Below, piece by piece: positions 54,514 through 62,851 of a stretch of DNA of 64,000 bases; position 1 is the stretch's first letter, and the number at the start of each line of letters is the position of its first letter. The notes beneath the pieces were generated by a model. It did not search any database. It worked only from the letters and a program-made list of their open reading frames with translations, and was not told the origin of the DNA. The DNA is from Acidocella facilis ATCC 35904. Its GTDB lineage: Bacteria; Pseudomonadota; Alphaproteobacteria; Acetobacterales; Acetobacteraceae. The position numbers and the translations under genes were made by a program. The stretch covers positions 237,249-301,248 of the forward strand of contig NZ_JHYG01000004.1 in assembly GCF_000687875.1 (NCBI RefSeq), given 5' to 3'.

Positions 54514-54529
54514 CCAGACTATAACTCAA

Positions 54530-54567
54530 GGAGATGAAACGCGTTGCGTTTCATCTCCATATTTTTT
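54530..54567 (+). terminator. intra-operon hairpin with T-run (attenuator)
   Basis: Perfect 13-bp stem GGAGATGAAACGC/GCGTTTCATCTCC with a GTT loop followed by ATATTTTTTC, located between the binding-protein and ATPase genes. Partial termination would give more binding protein than transporter. Confidence 0.75.
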
Positions 54568-54578
54568 CGGAGACTTCC

Positions 54579-55346
54579 ATGAATTCAGCCAGCTCGCATG
54601 ATTTGTTGAGCGTGAAAGGCCTGCACAAGAAATACGGGGCCGTCACGGCGTTGCGCGATGTGAGTTTCACCGTGCGGCGCGGCGAGGTTACTGCGTTGCT
54701 GGGCGATAACGGCGCGGGCAAATCCACCACCATCAAGGCGATCGCCGGCGTGGCGCCGGCCGATAGTGGCAGCATCATGCTCGAAGGCCAGGAGGTGCAG
54801 ATCCGCCGCCCCGCCGATGCGACCGGGCTTGGCATCCAGACCGTGTATCAGGATCTGGCGCTGTGCGATAATCTCGGCATCTGCGCCAATTTGTTCCTGG
54901 GCCGTGAGCGGGTGAGCGGGCCGTTCGGCATGCTGCGCGATGTGGACATGGAAGAAGAGGCCAGGAAGGTTCTGAAAACCTTGCGGGTCAATCTGCCGGC
55001 TTTGGATACGCCGGTGGCAGCACTCTCCGGCGGCCAGCGCCAGGCGGTCGCCATTGCACGCGCCGTGCTCTGGGGCAAGAAAATCGTCATCATGGACGAG
55101 CCGACCGCCGCGTTGGGTGTGGCGCAGACGGCGGAAGTTCTCCGCCTGGTGCGCGACCTGGCCGAGCAAGGCTTCGGCGTGATCCTGATCACGCATAATA
55201 TGCAAAACGTCTTCGAAGTGGCCGATAGCGTGGTGGTGCTGCGCCTGGGCCAGACCGTGATGGAAGAACGCAAATCCGACCTGACTCCGGAGGAAGTGGT
55301 GGGCTGCATTACCGGCTCGCGCACCACCATCGGGGGCATGGCCTGA
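54579..55346 (+). CDS. sugar ABC transporter ATP-binding protein, single domain
   Basis: 255 residues, one ABC domain: Walker A LGDNGAGKSTTIKAIAG (about 43-59), Q-loop TVYQDLALCDNL, signature LSGGQRQAVAIARAV, Walker B IVIMDEPTAALGV and the switch His in LITHNMQNV. Unlike XylG/RbsA (about 500 residues, two domains), it has just one, as in the FrcA fructose importer type. ATG with GGAG 7 bases upstream. Confidence 0.92.
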   Translation: MNSASSHDLLSVKGLHKKYGAVTALRDVSFTVRRGEVTALLGDNGAGKSTTIKAIAGVAPADSGSIMLEGQEVQIRRPADATGLGIQTVYQDLALCDNLGICANLFLGRERVSGPFGMLRDVDMEEEARKVLKTLRVNLPALDTPVAALSGGQRQAVAIARAVLWGKKIVIMDEPTAALGVAQTAEVLRLVRDLAEQGFGVILITHNMQNVFEVADSVVVLRLGQTVMEERKSDLTPEEVVGCITGSRTTIGGMA

Positions 55347-55348
55347 AC

Positions 55349-56557
55349 ATGAGCGCGGTGAACCAAATGACAACAGCACAGAACAACACCAAGGCACCCG
55401 GCTGGACGCAGAGACTCGTAAGCTCCACCGATCTTGGCATGATGCCGGTGATCGCGGCGCTGATCGCGATCTGGATCGTCTTCGAAATTCTCAACCCGCA
55501 TTTCCTCACCCCCCGCAATCTCAGCAATCTCTCGGCGCAGATTGTGGTGACGGGCACGTTGGCGCTGGCGGAAACGCTGGTGATCCTGCTCGGGATGATC
55601 GATCTTTCGATCGGCTGGAGCAGCGTGGTCGCCGCCTCGGTGTTCTCCGTCGGCACGGTATTCTTCAACCTTCCGGTCTGGCCTTGCGTGTTTCTCGCCA
55701 TCGGCGCTTCGGTGGTGATCGGCTTCCTGCAAGGCATTCTGGTTTCGCGCGTCGGCGTGCCGAGCTTCGTGGTCTCGCTCGGCGGGGCGATGATCGCAGA
55801 AGGCTTGGTGCTGGCGATGCTGACCCAGCATGGCGGTTCCGTGCCGCTTTCTGATGATCTCTCCACCGCCGTCGGCACGCTGGACGTACCCGCGCTGTGG
55901 AGCTGGATTATTTCGCTGGCCTTGTTTGCGCTGTTTGCCATTGTCTCGCTGCGCCGCCATACGGACCGGCGCCGGCGTGGGGCAGGGGAGGCGCACAGCC
56001 TGTTCTTCGCCAAGCTGGCCTTCATGCTGGTGGTGCTGGTCATCGGCATCGGGCTGCTCTGCGCCTATCAGGGGGTGCCGGTGCTGCTGGTGATCTTCCT
56101 CGCGGCTCTGTTCGCCTGCGCCTTCCTCACCAAATCCATGCGCTTCGGCCGGCATCTTTACGCGGTGGGCGGCAATGTTGAGGCGGCGCGGCGTTCTGGC
56201 ATCAATGTTCGCTTCGTGCAGCTCGCGGCCTTCACCTTGGCCGGCGCGCTGGTCGGGCTGGGCGGCTTGCTGGATGCGGCGCGGCTTGGCGTGGCCTCCG
56301 CCACGGTGGGTGATTCCGACATCATGCTGAACGCCGTTGCCGCGGCGGTGATCGGCGGCACCAGCCTGTTTGGCGGGCGTGGCTCGGTCTATGGCGCCTT
56401 CTTCGGCGCGCTGGTGATCGCCTCCGTCACCAACGGCATGGATCTGATCGGTGCGCCCTCTTCCGTGCGCTTCGGGGTGGAGGGGGTGATCCTTCTCGCC
56501 GCCATCACCATCGATACGATCCTGCGCCAGCGCCGGATGCGCTCCGGCCGCGCCTGA
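55349..56557 (+). CDS. sugar ABC transporter permease (XylH/FrcB-like)
   Basis: 402 residues with about ten membrane helices. LVILLGMIDLSIGWSSVVAA is the conserved sugar permease motif, and YAVGGNVEAARRSGINV with GRGSVYGAFFGALVIA are typical C-terminal signatures. It follows the ATPase by 2 bases. A loop rich in Arg (RRHTDRRRRGAGEAH, about 204-218) is larger than usual. Ends at an intrinsic terminator. Confidence 0.92.
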   Translation: MSAVNQMTTAQNNTKAPGWTQRLVSSTDLGMMPVIAALIAIWIVFEILNPHFLTPRNLSNLSAQIVVTGTLALAETLVILLGMIDLSIGWSSVVAASVFSVGTVFFNLPVWPCVFLAIGASVVIGFLQGILVSRVGVPSFVVSLGGAMIAEGLVLAMLTQHGGSVPLSDDLSTAVGTLDVPALWSWIISLALFALFAIVSLRRHTDRRRRGAGEAHSLFFAKLAFMLVVLVIGIGLLCAYQGVPVLLVIFLAALFACAFLTKSMRFGRHLYAVGGNVEAARRSGINVRFVQLAAFTLAGALVGLGGLLDAARLGVASATVGDSDIMLNAVAAAVIGGTSLFGGRGSVYGAFFGALVIASVTNGMDLIGAPSSVRFGVEGVILLAAITIDTILRQRRMRSGRA

Positions 56558-56579
56558 GCGCGACATTCCCGACCAAAAG

Positions 56580-56604
56580 AAAGGGGCCTTGCGGCCCCTT
56601 TTTT
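56580..56604 (+). terminator. intrinsic terminator of the sugar ABC operon
   Basis: AAAGGGGCC/GGCCCCTTT stem with a TTGC loop, then a run of T, about 20 bases after the permease stop. Confidence 0.9.
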
Positions 56605-56750
56605 CATGGAGATTTTTTGGCGACGGCCTGGGTGTAATTCACCGTGGCATGGGTGAGAGCTTTTGGAGGCGCAGCCCCTTGAGCGGCACAAGAGCCATAT
56701 GAATGTACGCTGACGCGCCTGCATCAGGATGAGCAGATCAAAGCGTGCGA

Positions 56751-56792
56751 TAAAAAAAGAGCATCAAGCTGAAAGCTTGATGCTCTAAAAAA
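56751..56792 (-). terminator. intrinsic terminator of the ROK kinase gene
   Basis: Perfect stem AGAGCATCAAGCT/AGCTTGATGCTCT with a three-base loop (56759-56786); on the minus strand it is followed by seven T. The AGAGC...GCTCT ends match the first hairpin of the two-hairpin elements, so it may be a reduced copy (R4). Confidence 0.82.
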
Positions 56793-56821
56793 TCATGCAT
56801 CTGTCGGGCTGTTTCTTGGCG

Positions 56822-57556
56822 TCACTGCAACGCCCGCCCGACTTCCGCATTCCAGAGCTTCGCTCCGCCGGTCAGCCCTGCCTCGTTGCGCGCGAGGATG
56901 ACGCCTTCGGGCAGTTCCTGCAGGCTGAACAGCCTGGCATTGCCGCCGCCGAGATAGAGCACATCAAAATTCACCAGGCTATGGATCCGCCCGATCGTTT
57001 CCTGCACGCGCGCTTTCCAGCGCATCTCGCCGACACGCTTCAGCGCCGCATCGCCGACGAAATCGTCATAGCTGGGCTCCTCACCAGCAACGTGCCGGCC
57101 AAGCTCGATCTGCGGTGCCGGCACGAAATCGCGGAACAAGGCAAAGCCCATGCCGGTGCCCAAAGTCAGCACCACCTCAATTCCCTCACCGGCGATGATG
57201 CCAAGCCCATGCATCGTCGCGTCATTCGCCAGCCTTGCCGGGCGCTTGAAGCGTGCGGTGGCGAGGGCGGCGAGATCCGTGCCATGCCAGTTTTTGGTGC
57301 CGAGATTAGGCGCCGTGAGAACGATATTGTGCTTGATGGCGCCCGGAAAACCGATGGAAATAACATCGAATTCGCCAAGCGGCGCGATCAGCGTCGCCAC
57401 GGTTTCCAGCAATTGCGTGGGGCTGGCGCCGGGCGGTGTCGGGCAGCGCGCGGCTGGTGCCAGCATCTCTCCGGCATGGTTCAACAACGCTGCCTTCAGC
57501 CCGGTACCGCCAATATCCAGAGCCAGGATTCGCTCGGGATGTATGTCTGCCGTCAT
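56822..57556 (-). CDS. ROK-family sugar kinase (polyphosphate-glucokinase-like)
   Basis: 244 residues, ASKHA fold. Phosphate-1 motif LALDIGGTGLKAALL at the start, ISIGFPGAIKHN, catalytic region PARLANDATMHGLG with the Asp base, and VVLTLGTGMGFALF. The zinc motif of ROK repressors and typical glucokinases is absent, and the overall pattern fits PpgK. Likely phosphorylates the imported sugar to its 6-phosphate for Zwf. ATG 57556 lies just before the ASKHA motif; the longer frame is unsupported. Confidence 0.85.
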   Translation of the reverse strand: MTADIHPERILALDIGGTGLKAALLNHAGEMLAPAARCPTPPGASPTQLLETVATLIAPLGEFDVISIGFPGAIKHNIVLTAPNLGTKNWHGTDLAALATARFKRPARLANDATMHGLGIIAGEGIEVVLTLGTGMGFALFRDFVPAPQIELGRHVAGEEPSYDDFVGDAALKRVGEMRWKARVQETIGRIHSLVNFDVLYLGGGNARLFSLQELPEGVILARNEAGLTGGAKLWNAEVGRALQ

Positions 57557-57566
57557 GTCATTCCCC

Positions 57567-57608
57567 AAATAAAAAGAGGCCAGCCTGGGCAAAACCGGGC
57601 ATGGCCTC
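57567..57608 (-). terminator. intrinsic terminator of the porin gene
   Basis: On the minus strand AGAGGCCATGCCCGG pairs with CCCAGGCTGGCCTCT around TTTTG, followed by TTTTATTT. Confidence 0.75.
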
Positions 57609-57703
57609 TGTGGTGTTTCCAATTGGTCCGGACGGGCCGGGACCTCTCCGCAGCCTGCCGAACAATGCCGCCCCAGCGCCGGTGGCGTGGAGCGGCATCG
57701 CGA

Positions 57704-59128
57704 TCAGAAGGCGTATTTCAGATAAAAGCGGCTGCTGAAATACGGATTGTCGTAATGCGCGTTGGTCTGCGAGCTATCGTTCTGCGCGAAGGCCGCATCC
57801 GTATCCCACGCCACCGAGAGACCCTTCAGCACATCCGAAAGATTGTAGCTGAAGCCGGCATCGATGACATGGATCGCTTCGTTGTGGATCGGCGCGACGC
57901 CAGCCGGGAAGCCATAGGCACCGCCATAGCTGTAGGTGCTGCCGCCGAAGCCATAATCGGCGTTATACTCGACATAGGTCGGGTCGATTTCGAGCTTGCC
58001 GCCCATCGCCTTGATCGTGCCGGTGATACCGTAGGCATAACCCGGCCCCATATCCTCTATACCGTTCTGCATCGTATCGGTGAAGATCGTGCCGGACAGA
58101 TCGTTGTAAGGATGGACCATGCCGCCATGGTGGAAGGAGCCGTAGGAGGACGGGCTGTAATCGCCGATCACCGCGATCTTGTCGTCACCGAAGGTCATGC
58201 CGAGCTTGCCGCCATAGACATGCGCGTCGACATTATAGGTCACGCCGGCCGGGTTGAAGCCGGAGCCGGAATTGCCTTCGCTGACCATCTGCGCGGAGCC
58301 GAACAGGTTGGAATTCGCGTTCATCGGCGTCACGAAATCAGCCTGGCCGTAGAACATCTGCGCCTGGCCGTAGAAATTATAGTACCAGCCCTGCGCCGTG
58401 TAATCGACATTGTCGTAACGGTTCTGGAACTTCGCACCGAAGGCGATGAAGCCGTTGGTATGGGTGAGATAGCGGTCACCGCTGACAAAGTCGCTGCTAT
58501 AACGAGAATTATAGTTGAACATGCGCGTCGCCATGACCGACAGGGTCGCGGTGTCGGTGTTCAGGCTCAGCGGCCCGGCATCGGCGGCGCCGTTATTGCC
58601 GCCAATGACGTTGGCGACACCGGCGAAGCCCATGAAGGCGCGCGGATTGAAGGTGTACAGATCCTGGTTGGCGAAGGGCGTGTTGATGAATTGCCGGCCA
58701 CCGCGCACTTCCAGATAGCGATTCTCGTACTGCAGGAAGGCCTCGCGCAGCGATTGTTCGCTATGGGTATGGCTGGTCAGCTCGGAGCTGTCATCATGAT
58801 TCGGGTTGCGCGAATAGAGACCGAGAGACTGGCCGGTATAGCCGCCCAGCCCGACGCTGAATCCCTCGAAGGCGCCGGTATGCAGATTGAGATTGCCGCC
58901 GACGGCGAAGGCGTTCTGCGTGTTCTTTCCGACTTCCCCCTTGTTAGCGTAGGTGAAGTCATACACGCCGGCCTGGCCGGAAATCGTGGTCTGCCGCAGC
59001 GCATCCTGCAGGCTCTGCGCGTGCGCCGGCATCGCCAGCCCGGCCAGTGGCAGTATGCCGGCGGCGAAAAACGCGGCTTTGCTGCAAGAATTTTTCATGC
59101 CTGCGAGGCTCTTGATCAGTTTGGACAT
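57704..59128 (-). CDS. outer-membrane porin, probably for sugars
   Basis: 474 residues. Signal peptide to about residue 38 (AAGILPLAGLAMPAHAQ), then a beta-barrel pattern of alternating hydrophobic residues with many Gly/Asn/Tyr and the outer-membrane C-terminal signature FYLKYAF ending in Phe. SLREAFLQYENRYLEVRGGRQF is typical of OprD-type porins. The genetic setting (sugar importer, ROK kinase, ROK repressor) suggests a sugar channel. Divergent from the ROK repressor. Confidence 0.85.
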   Translation of the reverse strand: MSKLIKSLAGMKNSCSKAAFFAAGILPLAGLAMPAHAQSLQDALRQTTISGQAGVYDFTYANKGEVGKNTQNAFAVGGNLNLHTGAFEGFSVGLGGYTGQSLGLYSRNPNHDDSSELTSHTHSEQSLREAFLQYENRYLEVRGGRQFINTPFANQDLYTFNPRAFMGFAGVANVIGGNNGAADAGPLSLNTDTATLSVMATRMFNYNSRYSSDFVSGDRYLTHTNGFIAFGAKFQNRYDNVDYTAQGWYYNFYGQAQMFYGQADFVTPMNANSNLFGSAQMVSEGNSGSGFNPAGVTYNVDAHVYGGKLGMTFGDDKIAVIGDYSPSSYGSFHHGGMVHPYNDLSGTIFTDTMQNGIEDMGPGYAYGITGTIKAMGGKLEIDPTYVEYNADYGFGGSTYSYGGAYGFPAGVAPIHNEAIHVIDAGFSYNLSDVLKGLSVAWDTDAAFAQNDSSQTNAHYDNPYFSSRFYLKYAF

Positions 59129-59308
59129 TCCGTCCTCCTCCTGTTGTTCTGATGATTTTCGGCTCTTCTGCGTTCAGGCTGCACCGCAACATGGCGCCGC
59201 AACGAGATGCGCGTGTGTTGTAGCCTGAACACGCATGTTCAAGAAGTCTGTTTTTTGATCTATGTCGTTCCTCTTCCCACAGGCGTTCTGCTTTGTTTTC
59301 GGGAGAAT

Positions 59309-59330
59309 TATTTTAGCCCCGAATAAAATA
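59309..59330. promoter_or_regulatory. candidate ROK-repressor operator
   Basis: Perfect dyad TATTTTA-N8-TAAAATA in the AT-rich 276-base region between the divergent porin and ROK genes. ROK repressors such as NagC and Mlc bind AT-rich dyads of similar form. The rest of this gap (59129-59404) shows no further clear signal. Confidence 0.5.
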
Positions 59331-59404
59331 GGAATATGAAGGCTCCGGGGCGCTGTCAAATAAAAATTGCCGGGCCGTTGCGGTTACGCTAAGGCTGTGG
59401 CGCC

Positions 59405-60595
59405 ATGAACACACGTCGGATCAATTCCAACATCATCCGCAAGATCAACGCGGCGCGCGTGTTTCATGGGATTCGCAAAAACCCCTCTATTTCACCGCAA
59501 GGTCTATCAAAAGACACGGGCATTGACCTTGCCACCATCTCCATCATCCTGGCCTCTCTGGAACAGGACGGGCTGGTCGAGCGCACCCAGGGCGAACGCA
59601 CCGGGCGCTCCGGGCGGCCGAACAGCCAGCTCAACATCAATGAGAAAACCGGCGTGTTGGCGGGAGTCGCGGTGGATGTTGATGAAAGCGAGCTGGTGCT
59701 GTGCAGTTTCGCCGGCACGATTCTGGCCAATCTGCATGTTCCTGGCAGCAAGGATCAGGAAATGGTTATCGGTTCGATCAAATCCGGTATCGCCACGCTG
59801 CTGAAACAAACGGGCTACCCGCGCAAGGCGCTGGCTGGGGTCGGGGTGGGTGTGCCGGGTCTGGTCGGGCTGGATGGCAAATTGGCGCTGGCGCCGAATC
59901 TGGATTGGCATGATGTCGATTTCGGCGCGGCACTGGCTGCGTCTCTCGCTGTGCCGGTGCAGTTGGAGAACGACATCAAGGCGGCCGCCGCGGCGGAGCA
60001 TCTGTTCGGGCAAGGCGCGCCGGATGCGGATTTCATCTATCTCTCCGGCCGCTCCGGCGTGGGTGGCGGGTTGTATCTGGGTGGGGCGATCTATCGCGGT
60101 CCGCGCGGCATGGCGGGTGAGGTCGGGCATATGAAGCTGGTGCCCAATGGCCGCCCTTGCGCCTGCGGCGGTTTCGGTTGCTTTGAGGCCTATATATCTG
60201 AGCGCGCGATTTTCGAGCGCCTGCGCGATGCCAAATTGAACTTCCCTGACATCGCCGGGGTGCGCGAGGCCGCCTTGCGCGGCGAGGCCGGGGTGCGCGC
60301 GGTGCTGGCTGAATGTGGCCAGCATCTGGGGCTGGGGCTTGCCAATCTCGCTAATATTTTCGCGCCCGGGCGGATCGTGCTGGGTGGGGCGATGGCGGTG
60401 CTGGCGGAGTATCTGCTGCCCGCCGCGCAACCGGTGTTCGAGGCGAATGCGCTGCGCGAAATCGGCGGCGAGATCGCGATCAGCGTCTCCACGCTCGGCG
60501 AATTCGCGGTGCCGATGGGTGGCATTGCCATCGCGTTGCAACATTTTCTGGAAGAGCCGCACGTTGCCATGCTGCGCCCGGGCAGTCAGGCATGA
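59405..60595 (+). CDS. ROK-family transcriptional repressor (NagC/Mlc/XylR type)
   Basis: 396 residues: N-terminal winged helix (about 10-75; LSKDTGIDLATISIILASLE, then RSGRPNSQL), then a ROK sugar-sensing domain with GVGVGVPGLV, LENDIKAAAAAEHL, and zinc motif PCACGGFGCFEAYIS (CXCGXXGCXE). It probably senses a sugar or sugar phosphate and controls the divergent porin and perhaps the importer and zwf operon. Identity of the effector is unknown. Confidence 0.93.
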   Translation: MNTRRINSNIIRKINAARVFHGIRKNPSISPQGLSKDTGIDLATISIILASLEQDGLVERTQGERTGRSGRPNSQLNINEKTGVLAGVAVDVDESELVLCSFAGTILANLHVPGSKDQEMVIGSIKSGIATLLKQTGYPRKALAGVGVGVPGLVGLDGKLALAPNLDWHDVDFGAALAASLAVPVQLENDIKAAAAAEHLFGQGAPDADFIYLSGRSGVGGGLYLGGAIYRGPRGMAGEVGHMKLVPNGRPCACGGFGCFEAYISERAIFERLRDAKLNFPDIAGVREAALRGEAGVRAVLAECGQHLGLGLANLANIFAPGRIVLGGAMAVLAEYLLPAAQPVFEANALREIGGEIAISVSTLGEFAVPMGGIAIALQHFLEEPHVAMLRPGSQA

Positions 60596-60677
60596 CGCGC
60601 CGCGTGGCCCTTTGCCGCGGCCGCCATTTAAGACAAACTAGGGGAAGATGCCGGGCGCATCTTCGGAAGGAGAGAGT

Positions 60678-62144
60678 ATGACCAGCCGTGTGATCCCAGT
60701 TGAGCCGTTTGTTCTCGTCGTGTTTGGCGCCACGGGTGATCTCTCCCGCCGCAAGTTGATCCCCGCCATGTTCCAGCGCGATGCGGATGGCCAGCTGCCG
60801 GATGCGGCGGAGATTTTCGGCGTCTCGCGCGGGCAGCTCAGCGATGACGAATTCGTCGCCCAGGCGAAGGCGGCGGTGGAGGAGCATGTGCCCGCCAGCG
60901 AGCGCCCGGCGGAGATTGTCGAGCGGTTCTTGAAGCGCATTCATTACGTCGCGGCGGATGCTACCGGCGATGAAGGCTGGGCGGAGCTCGCCACCGCGCT
61001 GAAGCCTTATCAGGACCGGGTGATCGTGTTCTACCTCGCCACCGGTCCGGCTTTGTTCGGGCCGATCTGCGAGCGGCTGGGGCGCTTCAATCTGGCCGGT
61101 GAGAATGCCCGGGTGGTGGTGGAAAAGCCGGTGGGCAAGGATGGCGAGAGCGCGCATGCGGTGAACCAGGCGATCGCCCAGGTATTCCCGGAAGACCGCG
61201 TCTATCGTATCGATCATTATCTCGGCAAGGAGACCGTGCAGAACCTGATGGCGCTGCGTTTCGCCAACGGGCTGTTCGAGCCGCTGTGGAATGCCGCCCA
61301 TATCGACCATGTGCAGATCACCGTGGCGGAGTCGCTCGGCGTTGAGGGCCGGGCCGGCTATTACGACACCGCCGGGGCGCTGCGCGACATGGTGCAGAAC
61401 CATATTCTGCAGCTGCTCTGCCTGGTGGCGATGGAGCCGCCCGCCCATCTCGCCGCCGATGCGGTGCGCGACGAGAAGCTGAAAGTGCTGCGGGCGCTCA
61501 AGCCGATGGAGTCGCAGGATTGGGTGCGCGGCCAGTATCGCGCTGGCGCCTCCGCCGGTGGGCCGGTGCCCGGCTATCTGGAGGAGCTGGGCCAGCCTTC
61601 CAGCCAGACCGAGACCTTCGTGGCGCTGAAAGCCGAGATCGAGAATTGGCGCTGGGCGGGGGTGCCGTTTTATCTGCGCACCGGCAAGCGTCTGGCCGAG
61701 CGTGTCTCGGAAATCGTCATCACCTTCCGCCCGGTGCCGCATTCAGTGTTCGGCAAGGGGGCGGGGCCGGTGATGGCGAATCGGCTGGTCATCCGGCTGC
61801 AGCCGGATGAGGGCGTGAAGCTCTGGCTGATGATCAAGGATCCCGGCCCGGGGGGTATGCGTCTGCGCCCGGTCTCGCTGGATATGAGCTTTGCTTCGAC
61901 GTTCAATGTCCGCAATCCGGATGCCTATGAGCGGCTGGTGCTGGATGTGGTGCGCGGCAACCAGACCTTGTTCATGCGCCGCGACGAGGTGGAGGCCGCC
62001 TGGGCCTGGGTCGACCCGATCCTGGAGGCCTGGAGCATCGCCCCGGATGCGCCCAAGCCCTACACCGCCGGGACCTGGGGGCCGAGCGCGGCGATCGCGC
62101 TGATCGAGCGCGATGGGCGTACCTGGGCGGATGGTGCGCCGTGA
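60678..62144 (+). CDS. zwf: glucose-6-phosphate 1-dehydrogenase
   Basis: 488 residues; oxidises glucose 6-phosphate to 6-phosphogluconolactone. NADP-binding VVFGATGDLSRRKLIP (about 14-29) and active-site RIDHYLGKETVQN (about 176-188) with the catalytic His region are intact. ATG 60678 follows GGAAGGAGAG by a normal distance. First gene of zwf-pgl-edd. A 29-base tandem duplication occurs at its 3' end and adds a second, unused copy of the tail before pgl. Confidence 0.97.
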   Translation: MTSRVIPVEPFVLVVFGATGDLSRRKLIPAMFQRDADGQLPDAAEIFGVSRGQLSDDEFVAQAKAAVEEHVPASERPAEIVERFLKRIHYVAADATGDEGWAELATALKPYQDRVIVFYLATGPALFGPICERLGRFNLAGENARVVVEKPVGKDGESAHAVNQAIAQVFPEDRVYRIDHYLGKETVQNLMALRFANGLFEPLWNAAHIDHVQITVAESLGVEGRAGYYDTAGALRDMVQNHILQLLCLVAMEPPAHLAADAVRDEKLKVLRALKPMESQDWVRGQYRAGASAGGPVPGYLEELGQPSSQTETFVALKAEIENWRWAGVPFYLRTGKRLAERVSEIVITFRPVPHSVFGKGAGPVMANRLVIRLQPDEGVKLWLMIKDPGPGGMRLRPVSLDMSFASTFNVRNPDAYERLVLDVVRGNQTLFMRRDEVEAAWAWVDPILEAWSIAPDAPKPYTAGTWGPSAAIALIERDGRTWADGAP

Positions 62145-62169
62145 CGGCGCACTGGGCGGATGGTGCGCC
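62123..62169 (+). repeat. 29-base offset direct duplication at the zwf-pgl junction
   Basis: CTGGGCGGATGGTGCGCC occurs at 62123-62140 and again at 62152-62169. Both copies would encode the zwf tail Trp-Ala-Asp-Gly-Ala-Pro followed by TGA. The second copy is directly followed by the TGATG that starts pgl. Confidence 0.85.
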
Positions 62170-62172
62170 CTG

Positions 62173-62850
62173 ATGCTGATTTTCCCCTCCCGCGATGCTT
62201 TGGCGGAAAAGCTGGCTGAGGATACCGCGCAGGCTTTGCGCAACCGCTTGCAATTGCAGGTGGAGGCGGTGCTGGCCGTCTCTGGCGGCAGCACGCCCGG
62301 CGCCTTTTTCGCGGCGCTGAGCCAGGCGGAGCTGGATTGGTCGCGGGTGGTGGTCACTTTGGTGGATGAGCGCTGGGTGCCCGAGGACAGCCCCCGCTCC
62401 AACGCCGCCATGGTGCGCCGGGCGCTGCTGCAGAACCGCGCCGCCCAGGCCCGGTTCCTGCCGCTTTATAACGGCGCGCCGACGCCGGCGGCCGGGCTGA
62501 AGGCGCTGGAGGCGGAGCTGGCTGCTTTGCCCTTGTCCCTGGCGGCGGCGATCTTAGGTATGGGAGAGGATGGGCATACGGCCTCCTTCTTCCCCGGCGG
62601 CGACAATCTGGCCGCCGCCCTGGCCCCTTCCAACGGGCAGAAGGTGGAGACGATGCAGGCGCCGGGCGCCGGCGAGCCGCGCATCACCTTGACGCTGCCG
62701 GTTCTGGCCCAGGCGGATCTGCTGGCCCTGCATATTGAAGGCGCGCGCAAGCGCGAGGTTCTGGAACAGGCCTTGGCCGGCGGGCCGGATGAGGAGATGC
62801 CCATCCGCGCCGCGTTGCGTCATGATCCGCAGATTTATTGGAGTGCGTAA
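62173..62850 (+). CDS. pgl: 6-phosphogluconolactonase
   Basis: 225 residues, DevB/NagB-like fold. [17 protein letters not shown] (about 34-50), [21 protein letters not shown] and [16 protein letters not shown] contain the hydrolase active site. Starts at the ATG in TGATG; the in-frame extension to 62113 lies inside zwf. Opens the lactone formed by Zwf. Ends 1 base before the edd ATG. Confidence 0.94.
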   Translation: MLIFPSRDALAEKLAEDTAQALRNRLQLQVEAVLAVSGGSTPGAFFAALSQAELDWSRVVVTLVDERWVPEDSPRSNAAMVRRALLQNRAAQARFLPLYNGAPTPAAGLKALEAELAALPLSLAAAILGMGEDGHTASFFPGGDNLAAALAPSNGQKVETMQAPGAGEPRITLTLPVLAQADLLALHIEGARKREVLEQALAGGPDEEMPIRAALRHDPQIYWSA

Positions 62851-62851
62851 C

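Noticed and set aside
56795..59152. 785-codon open frame opposite the ROK kinase and porin genes
   Set aside because: It runs across two convincing genes and their terminators, has no ribosome site or domain, and the porin signal peptide and C-terminal Phe support the other strand.
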